A stretch of 64,000 nt of DNA from the NCBI GenBank assembly GCA_017456015.1, contig JAFTLL010000003.1, forward strand, positions 124,001 through 188,000, given 5' to 3'. A model generated the notes under the pieces. The model saw only the letters and a list, made by a program, of their open reading frames with translations. It was not told where the DNA came from and searched no databases. Below are positions 34,085 through 42,572 of this stretch, piece by piece; the stretch's first letter is position 1; each line of letters begins with the position of its first letter. Position numbers and translations under genes: made by a program. Source of the stretch: Clostridia bacterium. Lineage in GTDB: Bacteria; Bacillota_A; Clostridia; Oscillospirales; Acutalibacteraceae.

Positions 34085-37000
34085 CGCGCATTCTCCCCTC
34101 TAATTCGGCTAAGGCTTCCTTATCACTTCTGGATTCCGTGTAGCGACAGTTGTTTTCATTTTCTGTCAAACACACCGGTTTGTATTGACAATAAGTACAG
34201 GGCAGCGTATCCTCTTTTAAAGGACGCGCATAAGCCAAACCGGAATGAAGCGCATCCCCCATTTTCGCCAATACAGTTTCAATTGTACTGAAAATATTTT
34301 CAAATTCCCGCGCCGTCGCCGTGCCTTTTTCGCTGACTTTATCATTTTTGATTTCGGCATTGATATACCGACCGGTCGAGTCCATCGCTTGAATCACCTG
34401 AGCGTCACGCAATAAAAGGCCGTTGGATTGAATTACCGGAGGTTCTTTATGATTGGAGCTCGTGACTTCTGTCAGGCTGACCTTTGCCGGCTTGTAAAGA
34501 ATTCCGCCGATTTTATAAGGGTGATGTTTTACAATAGCATACAAATAAATCAACATTTGCATATTCAGGCCATATAATATATCATTGATTCGAAATTTTT
34601 TAGAATTGGTTTTATAATCAACAATACGGATATAGCTTTCTGTATCGATTTGCGCTACATCAACACGGTCTACAATACCGGAAACTGAAATAACGCCGCC
34701 GGAAAAAGAAATTTCCAAAGGCGGTACTTCTGCGCCTTTACCAATTTGCAATTCACAAGCCATCGGTTCAAATTGACTGTTGCAGAGTTCCGCAACGATA
34801 TCCCGAATCATGAGAAACATCTGGTTTTTTAAATCGATAAAAATATATTTCAGTTGCTCATTTAGGTCAGATTCCTGTAAACCGGTTTCCTGCAAATAGT
34901 CAGCAGCAATATGTTCGATTTCCTCGGAAATTTCGGTGTCATCAAGTGCAGCGTAATCTTGGCTGTGCCGCTGAATAAATTTTTCCAGATAATAATGCAC
35001 CAGTGTTCCGCGGCGTAATGCGTCAATGTCGGCTTTTTGTATCGGTTTTGCGGCAATTCCGTATCGGCAAAAATATGCAAACGGACACTTATGAAAGGTT
35101 TCGATTTGCGTAGAGGATAAATTTAACCGCGCGCCGTATAACGCTTTTGCCGTCTTGGGTGAAAGAGAAAACGCCTGCGAATCTTGCCGCGAAACGGCAA
35201 ACAATTGCTTGGAAAAGAGAGGGTCATCTGCAAAAAAGGCTTTTGCAGTTTCGCGTTCCTTTTGCGCTTCACTTTGTAAAAAAATAGATTTTTCAAAAGC
35301 CGGTTTCCGGTCAAACATATCTGCAAACTCGGTGTTTTGTGCCACAGAATACTCTATTCGATTGCATACGGGAAAAACCGATTCGGTTTGCGAAATAATA
35401 TAAGACGGCTCTTGACTTTGCATCGCAAAATCAGAAAGACTATAACAAAAATAGACCCTTTCTGTTGCAGCACAGGCACAGGCGTAAAATTTAAACTTTT
35501 CATCGATGGCTTGCGTTATAAGATTGTCTTTAATGTCGATTCCAGCAGAAATCATCATCTGTCGTTCGCGACTTGAAAGCAATCCGGCCGGTGCGCCCAA
35601 TCGAGGCAGTTCACCCTGGTTTACTCCTAACATAAAGACAGCCTTTGCATTGGTAACGCGCGCACGTTCCGAAGAACAAAACATAACCGTATCAAGATGA
35701 TGCGGTACTGTTCCTATACTCTCTCCGTCAGCACAGGCAAAAAGCAAATCCAGATAGGCTTCTGCGGAAATCTTTCTTCCGTCGTCACATTGTATGAGTT
35801 TGTTGAATACCGAAATCATCTTTTCATAAGCGGAAATTTGGTTTTGCGCTTTATCAAATGCACTTGCGGATTTTAACTCGGCACAGAATTTTTGCAAAGC
35901 TTCCGGTATACGATTTGCAATCATAAAACGATATAAGGCTTTTGTAATATCCGAAAGCGTATCGCCGCGGTTGTCACGCAAGGGAGCAATTATGGAAACC
36001 ACCCGTTCGCGAAGTTGGTTAAGATTGTCCAATTTCTCTATTGTGCGTGCATCTGTTTTTTCTAACCCGGTTGGGTTTTTGGTCCAGATTTCATACCAAG
36101 CCAGCCTATCAATATCCCAAATATAACAATAGTTTTCCAGCGCAGATATTTCGGCGTCAGAAAAAGGAAGAAGACCGGTTTTTAACAAATTGAAAATTGT
36201 TTCGCTCTGGATATTATCCGCGGCCGATAAAACAGATACAAGCAAGCGAAACAGGGGCGTATGTACCAGCGAATGCCGTTGGTCAAAAAATATCGGCAGA
36301 TTATATTTTTCCGCAATATTTTCTAACGCACCCGAATAGTTCGTACAATCTCTTGCGACAATTGCAAAATCTCGAAAACGATAATTTTCCCGAACGACCA
36401 ATCGTTTGATTTCAAAGGCAATATAGTCCAATGCGTCAAAAATGTGTGGCGCTTGCACCAGAGAAATATGCTCCGCCGGGTCGGAAAAGGTTGCTTCACT
36501 ACGCTCGGAAAGCACTTGTTCTAAATGTTGTAAATCTTGGTATGCATAATCAGTTTGTGTAAGTACGACCGGCTCTGCTACTGCAACGCCGTTGCGTTTG
36601 GCGGCTGCAATCAGTTTTCTTGCCTCGGCGCGTATGTTTGCGAAAACCGACAAATCATTTTCGGTGTAAATTCCCCCATCACAAGGAAGGGATATATAGA
36701 CGGCACTCGCCTGCACCATAATGGTATTCAAGAGCAGGTGTTGGTTTGCCATATAACCGTCAAAAGCATCAAAAATAAATATGCTATCTTTAAAAATTGG
36801 GCGCGAAACCAATTGCTCGGCACAAAAACGCAAGCGGTCATTTGGGTCTGTAAATCGGTTTTGCAGAATTGCGTTATAGGTTTCAAAAATCAAATGTATA
36901 TCGTATAGCTTGTCCGATAAATTGGAAGAATTAAGCATAGAAATTGCTTGATGTAAAGCTTTGGGAGAGATGTCATTTTGTTTTAATTCATCAATAACCG

Positions 37001-37361
37001 TACGCATCGAATTTGCAAAATTAAGCGTTTGTGTTCCTCTTTTGTAATAGCGCAGATTTCCCGCAAGATTTTGCAGAGCCGACATCATGCATACAGATTT
37101 TAAACTATCATCAACAACCGGTGCTTGTTGCCCTCCGGTAATGGCGGTGATTGTCTCACAGAGCTTTGTGAAGGACAAAACGTGAATTCGATTCGCGTCA
37201 GCAATACCGAACTCGTCTAAAAAGCTTTTTTCAGTTTCGTACGAAAGCTGTTCCGGTACAATATAGAAAATTTCCTTTTTACATTGCAGCATATCGGCTA
37301 CAACCGACTGCAAGTATCGGCTTTTTCCGCTATGTACAGAGCCTAAAATTAAATGCAGCAT
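34074..37361 (-). CDS. addB: ATP-dependent helicase/nuclease subunit B (AddB)
   Basis: 1095 residues. Partner of AddA. A Walker A-like GSVHSGKSRYLQSV lies at the N-terminus, while the rest of the helicase core is degenerate as usual for AddB. The C-terminal nuclease has GIVDRVDVAQIDTESYIRIVDYKTNSK. The iron-sulfur cysteines are visible in FHKCPFAYFCRYG and the distal LPCTYCQYKPVCLTE. The protein is cytoplasmic and DNA-associated. GAGG precedes the ATG. Confidence 0.95.
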   Translation of the reverse strand: MLHLILGSVHSGKSRYLQSVVADMLQCKKEIFYIVPEQLSYETEKSFLDEFGIADANRIHVLSFTKLCETITAITGGQQAPVVDDSLKSVCMMSALQNLAGNLRYYKRGTQTLNFANSMRTVIDELKQNDISPKALHQAISMLNSSNLSDKLYDIHLIFETYNAILQNRFTDPNDRLRFCAEQLVSRPIFKDSIFIFDAFDGYMANQHLLLNTIMVQASAVYISLPCDGGIYTENDLSVFANIRAEARKLIAAAKRNGVAVAEPVVLTQTDYAYQDLQHLEQVLSERSEATFSDPAEHISLVQAPHIFDALDYIAFEIKRLVVRENYRFRDFAIVARDCTNYSGALENIAEKYNLPIFFDQRHSLVHTPLFRLLVSVLSAADNIQSETIFNLLKTGLLPFSDAEISALENYCYIWDIDRLAWYEIWTKNPTGLEKTDARTIEKLDNLNQLRERVVSIIAPLRDNRGDTLSDITKALYRFMIANRIPEALQKFCAELKSASAFDKAQNQISAYEKMISVFNKLIQCDDGRKISAEAYLDLLFACADGESIGTVPHHLDTVMFCSSERARVTNAKAVFMLGVNQGELPRLGAPAGLLSSRERQMMISAGIDIKDNLITQAIDEKFKFYACACAATERVYFCYSLSDFAMQSQEPSYIISQTESVFPVCNRIEYSVAQNTEFADMFDRKPAFEKSIFLQSEAQKERETAKAFFADDPLFSKQLFAVSRQDSQAFSLSPKTAKALYGARLNLSSTQIETFHKCPFAYFCRYGIAAKPIQKADIDALRRGTLVHYYLEKFIQRHSQDYAALDDTEISEEIEHIAADYLQETGLQESDLNEQLKYIFIDLKNQMFLMIRDIVAELCNSQFEPMACELQIGKGAEVPPLEISFSGGVISVSGIVDRVDVAQIDTESYIRIVDYKTNSKKFRINDILYGLNMQMLIYLYAIVKHHPYKIGGILYKPAKVSLTEVTSSNHKEPPVIQSNGLLLRDAQVIQAMDSTGRYINAEIKNDKVSEKGTATAREFENIFSTIETVLAKMGDALHSGLAYARPLKEDTLPCTYCQYKPVCLTENENNCRYTESRSDKEALAELEGRMRDGL

Positions 37362-37405
37362 TATTCAACATCCTCACAAGCATATTCGCACTGATGCGCG
37401 ACAGT

Positions 37406-37666
37406 TTAAAACAGCATAGGCGCTACGATGATGCCAATCACACCCGGAATTCCCAAAGCGGCACTGATGCCGACCGTGAAGGGATTAACCGAAAGTTGAA
37501 GGCCGATATATGGTTTAAGAAAGAACAAAAGGAACAGAATCGACACACCGCTACACGCAAAAAGCAGTATGGTTTTGAATGCACTCTTGGTTTTTCTGGC
37601 AAAAATTAAAAATAAAAGCACAAATAAAACACCCACAGTAACCAAAACCCATTTTAATATTTCCAT
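37406..37666 (-). CDS. bofA: pro-sigma-K processing inhibitor BofA family protein
   Basis: 86 residues with two to three hydrophobic segments and the family C-terminal signature LSVNPFTVGISAALGIPGVIGI. In Bacillus, BofA holds the SpoIVFB protease inactive in the outer forespore membrane until sigma-K activation. Its presence marks an endospore programme. A sigma-E-like promoter lies upstream, as expected for mother-cell expression. It sits between secG and addB as a separate small gene. Confidence 0.85.
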   Translation of the reverse strand: MEILKWVLVTVGVLFVLLFLIFARKTKSAFKTILLFACSGVSILFLLFFLKPYIGLQLSVNPFTVGISAALGIPGVIGIIVAPMLF

Positions 37667-37712
37667 CGTTAATTTTGCACCTCAAACATAATAATGATTA
37701 TTCCTATGTTTT

Positions 37713-37741
37713 ATATTATGATATAAGGTCTGACGATATGC
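37713..37741 (-). promoter_or_regulatory. putative sigma-E promoter of bofA
   Basis: On the minus strand GCATAT (-35, beginning 37741) and CATAATAT (-10, 37720-37713) are about 14-15 bp apart, matching the mother-cell sigma-E pattern (CATATT and CATACAAT). It lies about 45 bp before the bofA start. Confidence 0.4.
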
Positions 37742-37742
37742 A

Positions 37743-37772
37743 AAAAACCGGTATCGCCTGATACCGGTTTTT
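37743..37772 (-). terminator. intrinsic terminator after secG
   Basis: AAAAACCGGTATC and GATACCGGTTTTT form a 13-bp stem with a 4-nt loop, ending in a T-run in the minus direction. Confidence 0.92.
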
Positions 37773-37783
37773 GAGCGCACATT

Positions 37784-38032
37784 TTATTTTTTTAGTGCAA
37801 TAATATTTGCCACAACGGCAAGCACAAAAAATGCAATTGCAATGTACTTTGTCCAACGGCCCAAAAAGGCATCAAAGGTACGCGCTTTATTTTTAGATAA
37901 AAATGTATCTGCACCACCGGATATTGCTCCGTTAATACCGGCGCGGCGACCTTCCTGCAAAAGTACCACAGCAATAATTACTATTGAAATAATAAGCATG
38001 AGTACACCAATAATAATCTCTAATGCAGTCAT
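37784..38032 (-). CDS. secG: preprotein translocase subunit SecG
   Basis: 82 residues with two transmembrane helices flanking a cytoplasmic loop: IIIGVLMLIISIVIIAVVLLQEGRRAGINGAISG, then WTKYIAIAFFVLAVVANIIA. VVLLQ and the Gly-rich loop are typical of SecG, which assists SecYEG translocation. I chose ATG 38032 because AGGAGG lies just upstream; the longer frame includes that site. It is monocistronic, with its own promoter and terminator. Confidence 0.93.
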   Translation of the reverse strand: MTALEIIIGVLMLIISIVIIAVVLLQEGRRAGINGAISGGADTFLSKNKARTFDAFLGRWTKYIAIAFFVLAVVANIIALKK

Positions 38033-38102
38033 TATTTGACCTCCTAAAAGTAACATAAAATACCAGAATAGTTTTGTATTTTATTTTCATCTAATGTTGA
38101 AT

Positions 38103-38131
38103 ATATAATAACATAAACTAAAATAAAAAGC
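38103..38131 (-). promoter_or_regulatory. sigma-A promoter of secG
   Basis: On the minus strand TTGCTT (38131-38126) and TATTAT (38108-38103) have a 17-bp spacer. Confidence 0.6.
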
Positions 38132-38156
38132 AAGAGTTTTATAATGAATATACCGC

Positions 38157-39554
38157 TTATAATGGATGAACGCGCTCGGCTGCATTTGCATGGTCTGCAT
38201 CCACACCGTATTTGCGATTGGCACGCTTTTCAAAGAATTTTTCTGCTACTTGCCCGAACTGCGCATAAGAAAGAACATCTTCCTCTTGCTCGATCCACTT
38301 TGCACACTCTGCACGTAAGGTATCCAACTCAGGCTTCAACAAATCGGCGGGACGGCAATCAACAGGCGCTTCGTCCCCAATGATTTTTTTGCGAAATTCG
38401 GGGTCAATCGGCACCGGAGTTTTACCGTAATCGCCGCGGACAATTCCCTTGAATTCTTTGGTGACTGTTTTGTAGCGCTCACCGCTGATAATATTAAACA
38501 CCGCTTGTGTGCCTACAATTTGCGAGGAAGGTGTAACCAGCGGAGGATAGCCGCAATCCGCGCGTACACGCGGAACCTCAGCCAAAACATCCAAGAGTTT
38601 GTCCTCTTTGCCTGCCTGCTTTAATTGTGAAAATAGATTAGAAAGCATGCCACCCGGCACTTGGTAAATCAAAGCCTTTGCATCTGATTTAAGCATTTTG
38701 GGTGTTAAAAGACCGTTTTGGAGATATTTTTCACGTAAGGTGTCTACATATTTGGCAATATCATCCAAGGCTTCTAAGTCCAAACCGGTATCATATTCGG
38801 TGCCTTGCAAAGCCGCAACCATAGATTCGGTTGCCGGATGAGAAGTTCCCATCGCCAACGGCGACATCGCTGTATCAATTACATCTGCACCAGCTTCAAT
38901 GGCCTTCATTAGAACCATGGAACCGAGTCCGGAAGTATAATGTGTATGCACCTGCACCGGGATTTTGACCGTTTCTTTCAGCGCCTTAACCAACTCATAT
39001 GTGCCATACGGCGTGAGCAGGCCGGCCATATCTTTTAAGCAAATTGAATCTGCACCGTTATCTTCCAAACGCTTTGCATAATCTGTATAATACTCTGTTG
39101 TGAAAACCGGGCCGGTTGTATAAGAAATAGCTGCCTGTAAATGCGCCTTTTCCTTCTTAGCGGCCTTCATCGCCGTTTCTAAGTTGCGAATATCATTCAA
39201 CGCGTCAAAAATGCGGAGAATGTTTATGCCGTTTGCCACAGATTTTTCAACAAAGTAAGCGACAACATCATCTGCATAGTGACGGTATCCTAACATATTT
39301 TGACCGCGGAAAAGCATTTGCAACTTTGTGTTCGGACAGTTCTCGCGAATGGTGCGCAAACGTTCCCACGGGTCTTCATCCAAAAAGCGAAGACAAGAGT
39401 CAAAGGTGGCGCCACCCCAACATTCTAATGAATGAAAACCAATTTTGTCCAGCGCCGGTAGCATCGGCAACATTTCTTCGGTAGTCATTCGTGTGGCAAT
39501 CAAAGATTGGTGTGCGTCACGAAGCACGGTTTCAGTAATACCAATTCGGGCCAT
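38157..39554 (-). CDS. pyruvate/oxaloacetate carboxyltransferase (5S / OadA-like, no biotin domain)
   Basis: A 465-residue HMGL-like TIM-barrel carboxyltransferase that moves CO2 between carboxybiotin and pyruvate/oxaloacetate. It shows ETVLRDAHQSLIATRM, the LECWGGATFDSCLRFLDEDPWERL block, LRGQNM-like FRGQNMLGY, metal and lysine residues in ICLKDMAGLLTP, and HTHYTSG. It stops after the carboxylase region and has no C-terminal biotinyl domain, which is instead supplied by the next gene upstream. It ends the three-gene unit. No OadB-type membrane pump is adjacent, so a soluble transcarboxylase is as plausible as a decarboxylase. Confidence 0.88.
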   Translation of the reverse strand: MARIGITETVLRDAHQSLIATRMTTEEMLPMLPALDKIGFHSLECWGGATFDSCLRFLDEDPWERLRTIRENCPNTKLQMLFRGQNMLGYRHYADDVVAYFVEKSVANGINILRIFDALNDIRNLETAMKAAKKEKAHLQAAISYTTGPVFTTEYYTDYAKRLEDNGADSICLKDMAGLLTPYGTYELVKALKETVKIPVQVHTHYTSGLGSMVLMKAIEAGADVIDTAMSPLAMGTSHPATESMVAALQGTEYDTGLDLEALDDIAKYVDTLREKYLQNGLLTPKMLKSDAKALIYQVPGGMLSNLFSQLKQAGKEDKLLDVLAEVPRVRADCGYPPLVTPSSQIVGTQAVFNIISGERYKTVTKEFKGIVRGDYGKTPVPIDPEFRKKIIGDEAPVDCRPADLLKPELDTLRAECAKWIEQEEDVLSYAQFGQVAEKFFEKRANRKYGVDADHANAAERVHPL

Positions 39555-39573
39555 ATAAATTATCCTTTACAGT

Positions 39574-39978
39574 TTATTTTAAAGTCAACATTGCTTTTCC
39601 GGAATCAACGGTTTCGCCGGTCGTTACCATAACGGCTGTAACAACACCGTCGGCCGGTGCGCAAATTTCGTTTTCCATTTTCATAGCTTCAAGAATAAGC
39701 AATACATCGCCCTTCTTTACAGCCGTGCCGGCAGAAACAAGCACCTTTAAAATATTGCCGGGCATTGGTGCGGTAATTGCTTCGCCTTCGCCGGCAGTCG
39801 GTGCAGCCGCCGGAGCGGGTGCCTCAACCGGTGCCGTATCCGCAATAGGTGCAGCTGGTGTCGATGCAACCGGCGCAGCAACAACCGGTGCGGCTACGAC
39901 AGGCGCAGCCGATGCGCCGATTTCTTCCACCTGAACATCATAAGCTTTGCCATTAACTGTAATTTTCAACTGTTTCAT
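39574..39978 (-). CDS. biotin carboxyl carrier protein (1.3S-like)
   Basis: 134 residues. An N-terminal strand-forming segment ([20 protein letters not shown]) leads to an Ala/Pro-rich flexible linker (about 25-60) and a biotinyl domain whose target lysine is Lys100 in EAMKMEN. The linker swings biotin between the carboxyltransferase active sites of its two neighbours. GGAGG precedes the ATG. It lies between the 12S-like and 5S-like genes with gaps of under 20 bp. Confidence 0.92.
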   Translation of the reverse strand: MKQLKITVNGKAYDVQVEEIGASAAPVVAAPVVAAPVASTPAAPIADTAPVEAPAPAAAPTAGEGEAITAPMPGNILKVLVSAGTAVKKGDVLLILEAMKMENEICAPADGVVTAVMVTTGETVDSGKAMLTLK

Positions 39979-39996
39979 TATTCAATCCTCCAAAAA

Positions 39997-41361
39997 TTAA
40001 AGCGGAATATTTGAGTGCTTTTTATTCATAGTGGAAACGCGTTTGGATTCCAACATTTCTAACGCGGAAATGACACTGCCGGCCATAGAATCAACGGTGA
40101 TGACATCATCAATGAGTCCTTGCTCAGCGGCGCGGAAGGGAGAAGCAACGGTTTCCAAATATTCATTAATCAGTGCGCCTCTATTTTCGCCATCCAAGCG
40201 TTCTTTATACAGGAATTGCACTGCCGTTTCTGGGGCCAATGCGGCGATTTCGGCATTGTGTAAAGCAAATACCGCATCGGTACCGGCGGCTTTGCCGGCA
40301 AACGCAGTATACACCGAACCGTAAGCCTTTCCGGTAATCACCGTAATTTTTGCCGTAGTAGCCTCAGCGTACGCATGAGTCAACATAGCAATATATTTCA
40401 TATCTCCGTTTTGCTCGGCCGCAGCGTCAACATCAAAGCCGTTGCAGTCAAGTAATGTGATAACAGGAAGCGAAAAGGCATCACAGAAACGGACAAAGCG
40501 AGCAATTTTTACAGCACCGGCTCCGCAAAGCTTTTTGTCGTTATATTCCGCACCGGTGGCAATAATGCCAACCGAGGTTCCTCCAACACGTGCCAAGCCG
40601 GTAACGACACAGCGGCCGTAGTCCGAAGAAAGAGCAAAAAACGAGTCGCCATCTACAAGGGTTTCTACCGAAGCATCTGTACTTGTGGATGGAACATAGT
40701 CTGCAATAAAAGGCGTAGATAAATTATTGGAAGGCAAATATGAAAGGAGAGCAATCGCCTTGGAAATTGCTTCTTCTTCCGTTTCGGTGACCAAAGCCGC
40801 TGTTCCGTTTTTGGCCGCAGTTTCGGCCGAGCCGACCGAGTCACCTAAAAGAAATGCCGATGAAAGGGAAAGTTCAGCGCTTTGGGACATGATGACAATA
40901 TCAAACAAAGATGCTAAAACAGCTTGTGAGCCAACGCAACTACCCAGCACCAAAGCAATTTGCGGAATGACGCCGGAAACTGCACTTGCGGCCGCAATCA
41001 ATTCACCATATGCATTCAAGGCATCCAATTCTTCCTCGACATGGGCACCTTGGGAATCAAATATTCCGACAATCGGTGTTCCGGTTTTTGCCGCCAAATC
41101 ATACAAACGTTTAATTTTTGCGCCTTGCGCTTTTCCCATGGCACCGAAATGCACCTCAATATCCTGTGCAAAAGCATAGAGCGGCGCGCCATTACATAAA
41201 CCATAGCCGCAAACAACCTCACAAGGTTTGTCCGCGCTGAAAGCAAATCGGTCTAACTCACGAAAAGAGCCTTCGTCAAAAAGAGCCGCAAGCCTTTGTC
41301 TTGCCTTTGTTTGCGTAAGCAATGCCTGTTTGGCATTGAACAACTCCAACCTATCTTTCAT
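39997..41361 (-). CDS. acyl-CoA carboxyltransferase (12S / MmdA-like subunit)
   Basis: A 454-residue carboxyltransferase with two crotonase-like halves, shorter than the usual 510 or so of MmdA/PccB. It shows ARQRLAALFDEGSF, FAQDIEVHFGAMG, IFDSQGAHVEEELDAL, then in the second half GIIATGAEYNDKKLCGAGAVKIARFVRFCDAFSLPVITL and the GKAYGSVYTAFAGKAAG oxyanion region. The acyl-CoA (probably methylmalonyl/propionyl or malonyl/acetyl) cannot be fixed from sequence. The order 12S-1.3S-5S resembles propionibacterial transcarboxylase and the Clostridium thermocellum cluster proposed to form a transcarboxylase. Confidence 0.82.
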   Translation of the reverse strand: MKDRLELFNAKQALLTQTKARQRLAALFDEGSFRELDRFAFSADKPCEVVCGYGLCNGAPLYAFAQDIEVHFGAMGKAQGAKIKRLYDLAAKTGTPIVGIFDSQGAHVEEELDALNAYGELIAAASAVSGVIPQIALVLGSCVGSQAVLASLFDIVIMSQSAELSLSSAFLLGDSVGSAETAAKNGTAALVTETEEEAISKAIALLSYLPSNNLSTPFIADYVPSTSTDASVETLVDGDSFFALSSDYGRCVVTGLARVGGTSVGIIATGAEYNDKKLCGAGAVKIARFVRFCDAFSLPVITLLDCNGFDVDAAAEQNGDMKYIAMLTHAYAEATTAKITVITGKAYGSVYTAFAGKAAGTDAVFALHNAEIAALAPETAVQFLYKERLDGENRGALINEYLETVASPFRAAEQGLIDDVITVDSMAGSVISALEMLESKRVSTMNKKHSNIPL

Positions 41362-41404
41362 TGAATGTCCTCACTCCTAAAATTTCCTACTATTCCAATA
41401 ATAG

Positions 41405-41432
41405 ATTATAACACAAAAAATAACGATTGCAA
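41405..41432 (-). promoter_or_regulatory. sigma-A promoter of the carboxyltransferase unit
   Basis: On the minus strand TTGCAA and TATAAT are 16 bp apart, starting about 70 bp upstream of the 12S-like gene. Confidence 0.6.
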
Positions 41433-41455
41433 GTGAAAAAACACAATTAAAATCA

Positions 41456-41827
41456 TTATTTGCAACCGCTACAACCCTCAAAAAGTTTATGCGTATTCAA
41501 TTGTTTTTTTTCACAGTTCATAACAAACCCAAGCTTTATAAAAATTGCTTCGGGTGCGGAATCGGTATAATAAACTGCAAAACAATTTCCCTGCAAGGCC
41601 ATATGAATTGTGCTGCGCAGCATTCCATCGGCCAACGAAACATCATCAACCGGCTCCATTGCATGAATGACAGCATATCCGTCTTGCATTTCAAAGAGAG
41701 AATAACCCAAGCGTACATCACCGTCATGCATAATTGCCCCGGTCATAGTATCTCGGTACGGAATATTTGCAGTACGACAAAGTGCTTGGATTGTAAGTGC
41801 ATTATTTTCCGGCTGAATTTGTATCAT
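41456..41827 (-). CDS. small GNAT-like protein, about 123 residues
   Basis: Tentatively a GNAT-type acyltransferase fold. LGYSLFEMQDGYAVIHAMEP resembles strands 2-4, and LADGMLRSTIHMALQGNCFAVYYT followed by FIKLGF resembles the GNAT helix-strand ending. The classical acetyl-CoA loop (Q/RxxGxG/A) is not evident, so it may be divergent or inactive. The C-terminus ends FEGCSGCK, with two cysteines. I chose ATG 41827, seven bases after AAAGG; an ATG at 41833 overlaps that site. It overlaps the end of the pseudouridine synthase gene, so it is probably translated from the same mRNA. Confidence 0.55.
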   Translation of the reverse strand: MIQIQPENNALTIQALCRTANIPYRDTMTGAIMHDGDVRLGYSLFEMQDGYAVIHAMEPVDDVSLADGMLRSTIHMALQGNCFAVYYTDSAPEAIFIKLGFVMNCEKKQLNTHKLFEGCSGCK

Positions 41828-42566
41828 TTGCATTTCCTTTCGACATGCTGATATTGGTTAAGTGTTTCATTTCTTTTTCATTGAGCTCCCGCCATTTTCC
41901 CTGCGGCAGCATTCCCAATTTAACACCGGCTATCTCGGTCCGTTTTAGTCGGATGACTGTTAACCCAACCGCTTCGCACATTCGGCGAATTTGCCGATTT
42001 CTACCCTCAGTAATGACAAAGCGCAAAACCGTGCGGTCTTCATAGCGTTCCAACAGGGTGATTTCACAGGGCAAAGTTCTCCGACCGTCCAGCACTATAC
42101 CTTCACGCATACGAAACAGCTGCTCTTCCTCCGCCTTTTCCCGAACCGTCACGCGATAAACCTTATTTACATGGCGTGACGGATGAGTCAACATATTTGC
42201 AAAATCACCGTCGTTTGTCATGAGCAAAAGACCTTCGGAATTACGGTCCAACCGACCGACCGGAAAGAGACGCTGCCCGGCATCCTCAACCAACATGGCA
42301 ACACACTTTCTATCCTGCTCATCATTTAAAGTCGTTACAAAACCTCTCGGTTTATGCAACATTACATACATTTTTTTAGAATCATGTACCACACGCTTCC
42401 CTGCCACGGCCACCTTATCGCGTACAGGGTCAACCTTGTCACCTAATGTTGCCTTACGGCCATTGATTTTAACCCTTCCGTCTGCAATCCATTCTTCGGC
42501 TTTTCTGCGCGAAGCGATGCCGTTTTGCGAAAGAAATTTTTGCAGCCTGATTTTATTGTCCTTCAT
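41802..42566 (-). CDS. rluB: rRNA pseudouridine synthase, RsuA/RluB family
   Basis: 254 residues. An S4 RNA-binding domain (about 6-60, RLQKFLSQNGIASRRKAEEWI) is followed by the synthase domain. The catalytic aspartate is Asp107 in FPVGRLDRNSEGLLLMTNDG, and YRVTV and EGRNRQIRRMCEAVGL are conserved. It is likely to modify 23S rRNA near position 2605 (family knowledge). It lies downstream of dacF within a minus-strand run. Confidence 0.9.
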   Translation of the reverse strand: MKDNKIRLQKFLSQNGIASRRKAEEWIADGRVKINGRKATLGDKVDPVRDKVAVAGKRVVHDSKKMYVMLHKPRGFVTTLNDEQDRKCVAMLVEDAGQRLFPVGRLDRNSEGLLLMTNDGDFANMLTHPSRHVNKVYRVTVREKAEEEQLFRMREGIVLDGRRTLPCEITLLERYEDRTVLRFVITEGRNRQIRRMCEAVGLTVIRLKRTEIAGVKLGMLPQGKWRELNEKEMKHLTNISMSKGNANDTNSAGK

Positions 42567-42572
42567 TTATTT

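Noticed and set aside
39725..39934. Plus-strand Ala/Gly-rich open frame opposite the biotin carrier
   Set aside because: It is the antisense shadow of the Ala/Pro linker of a clearly real protein.
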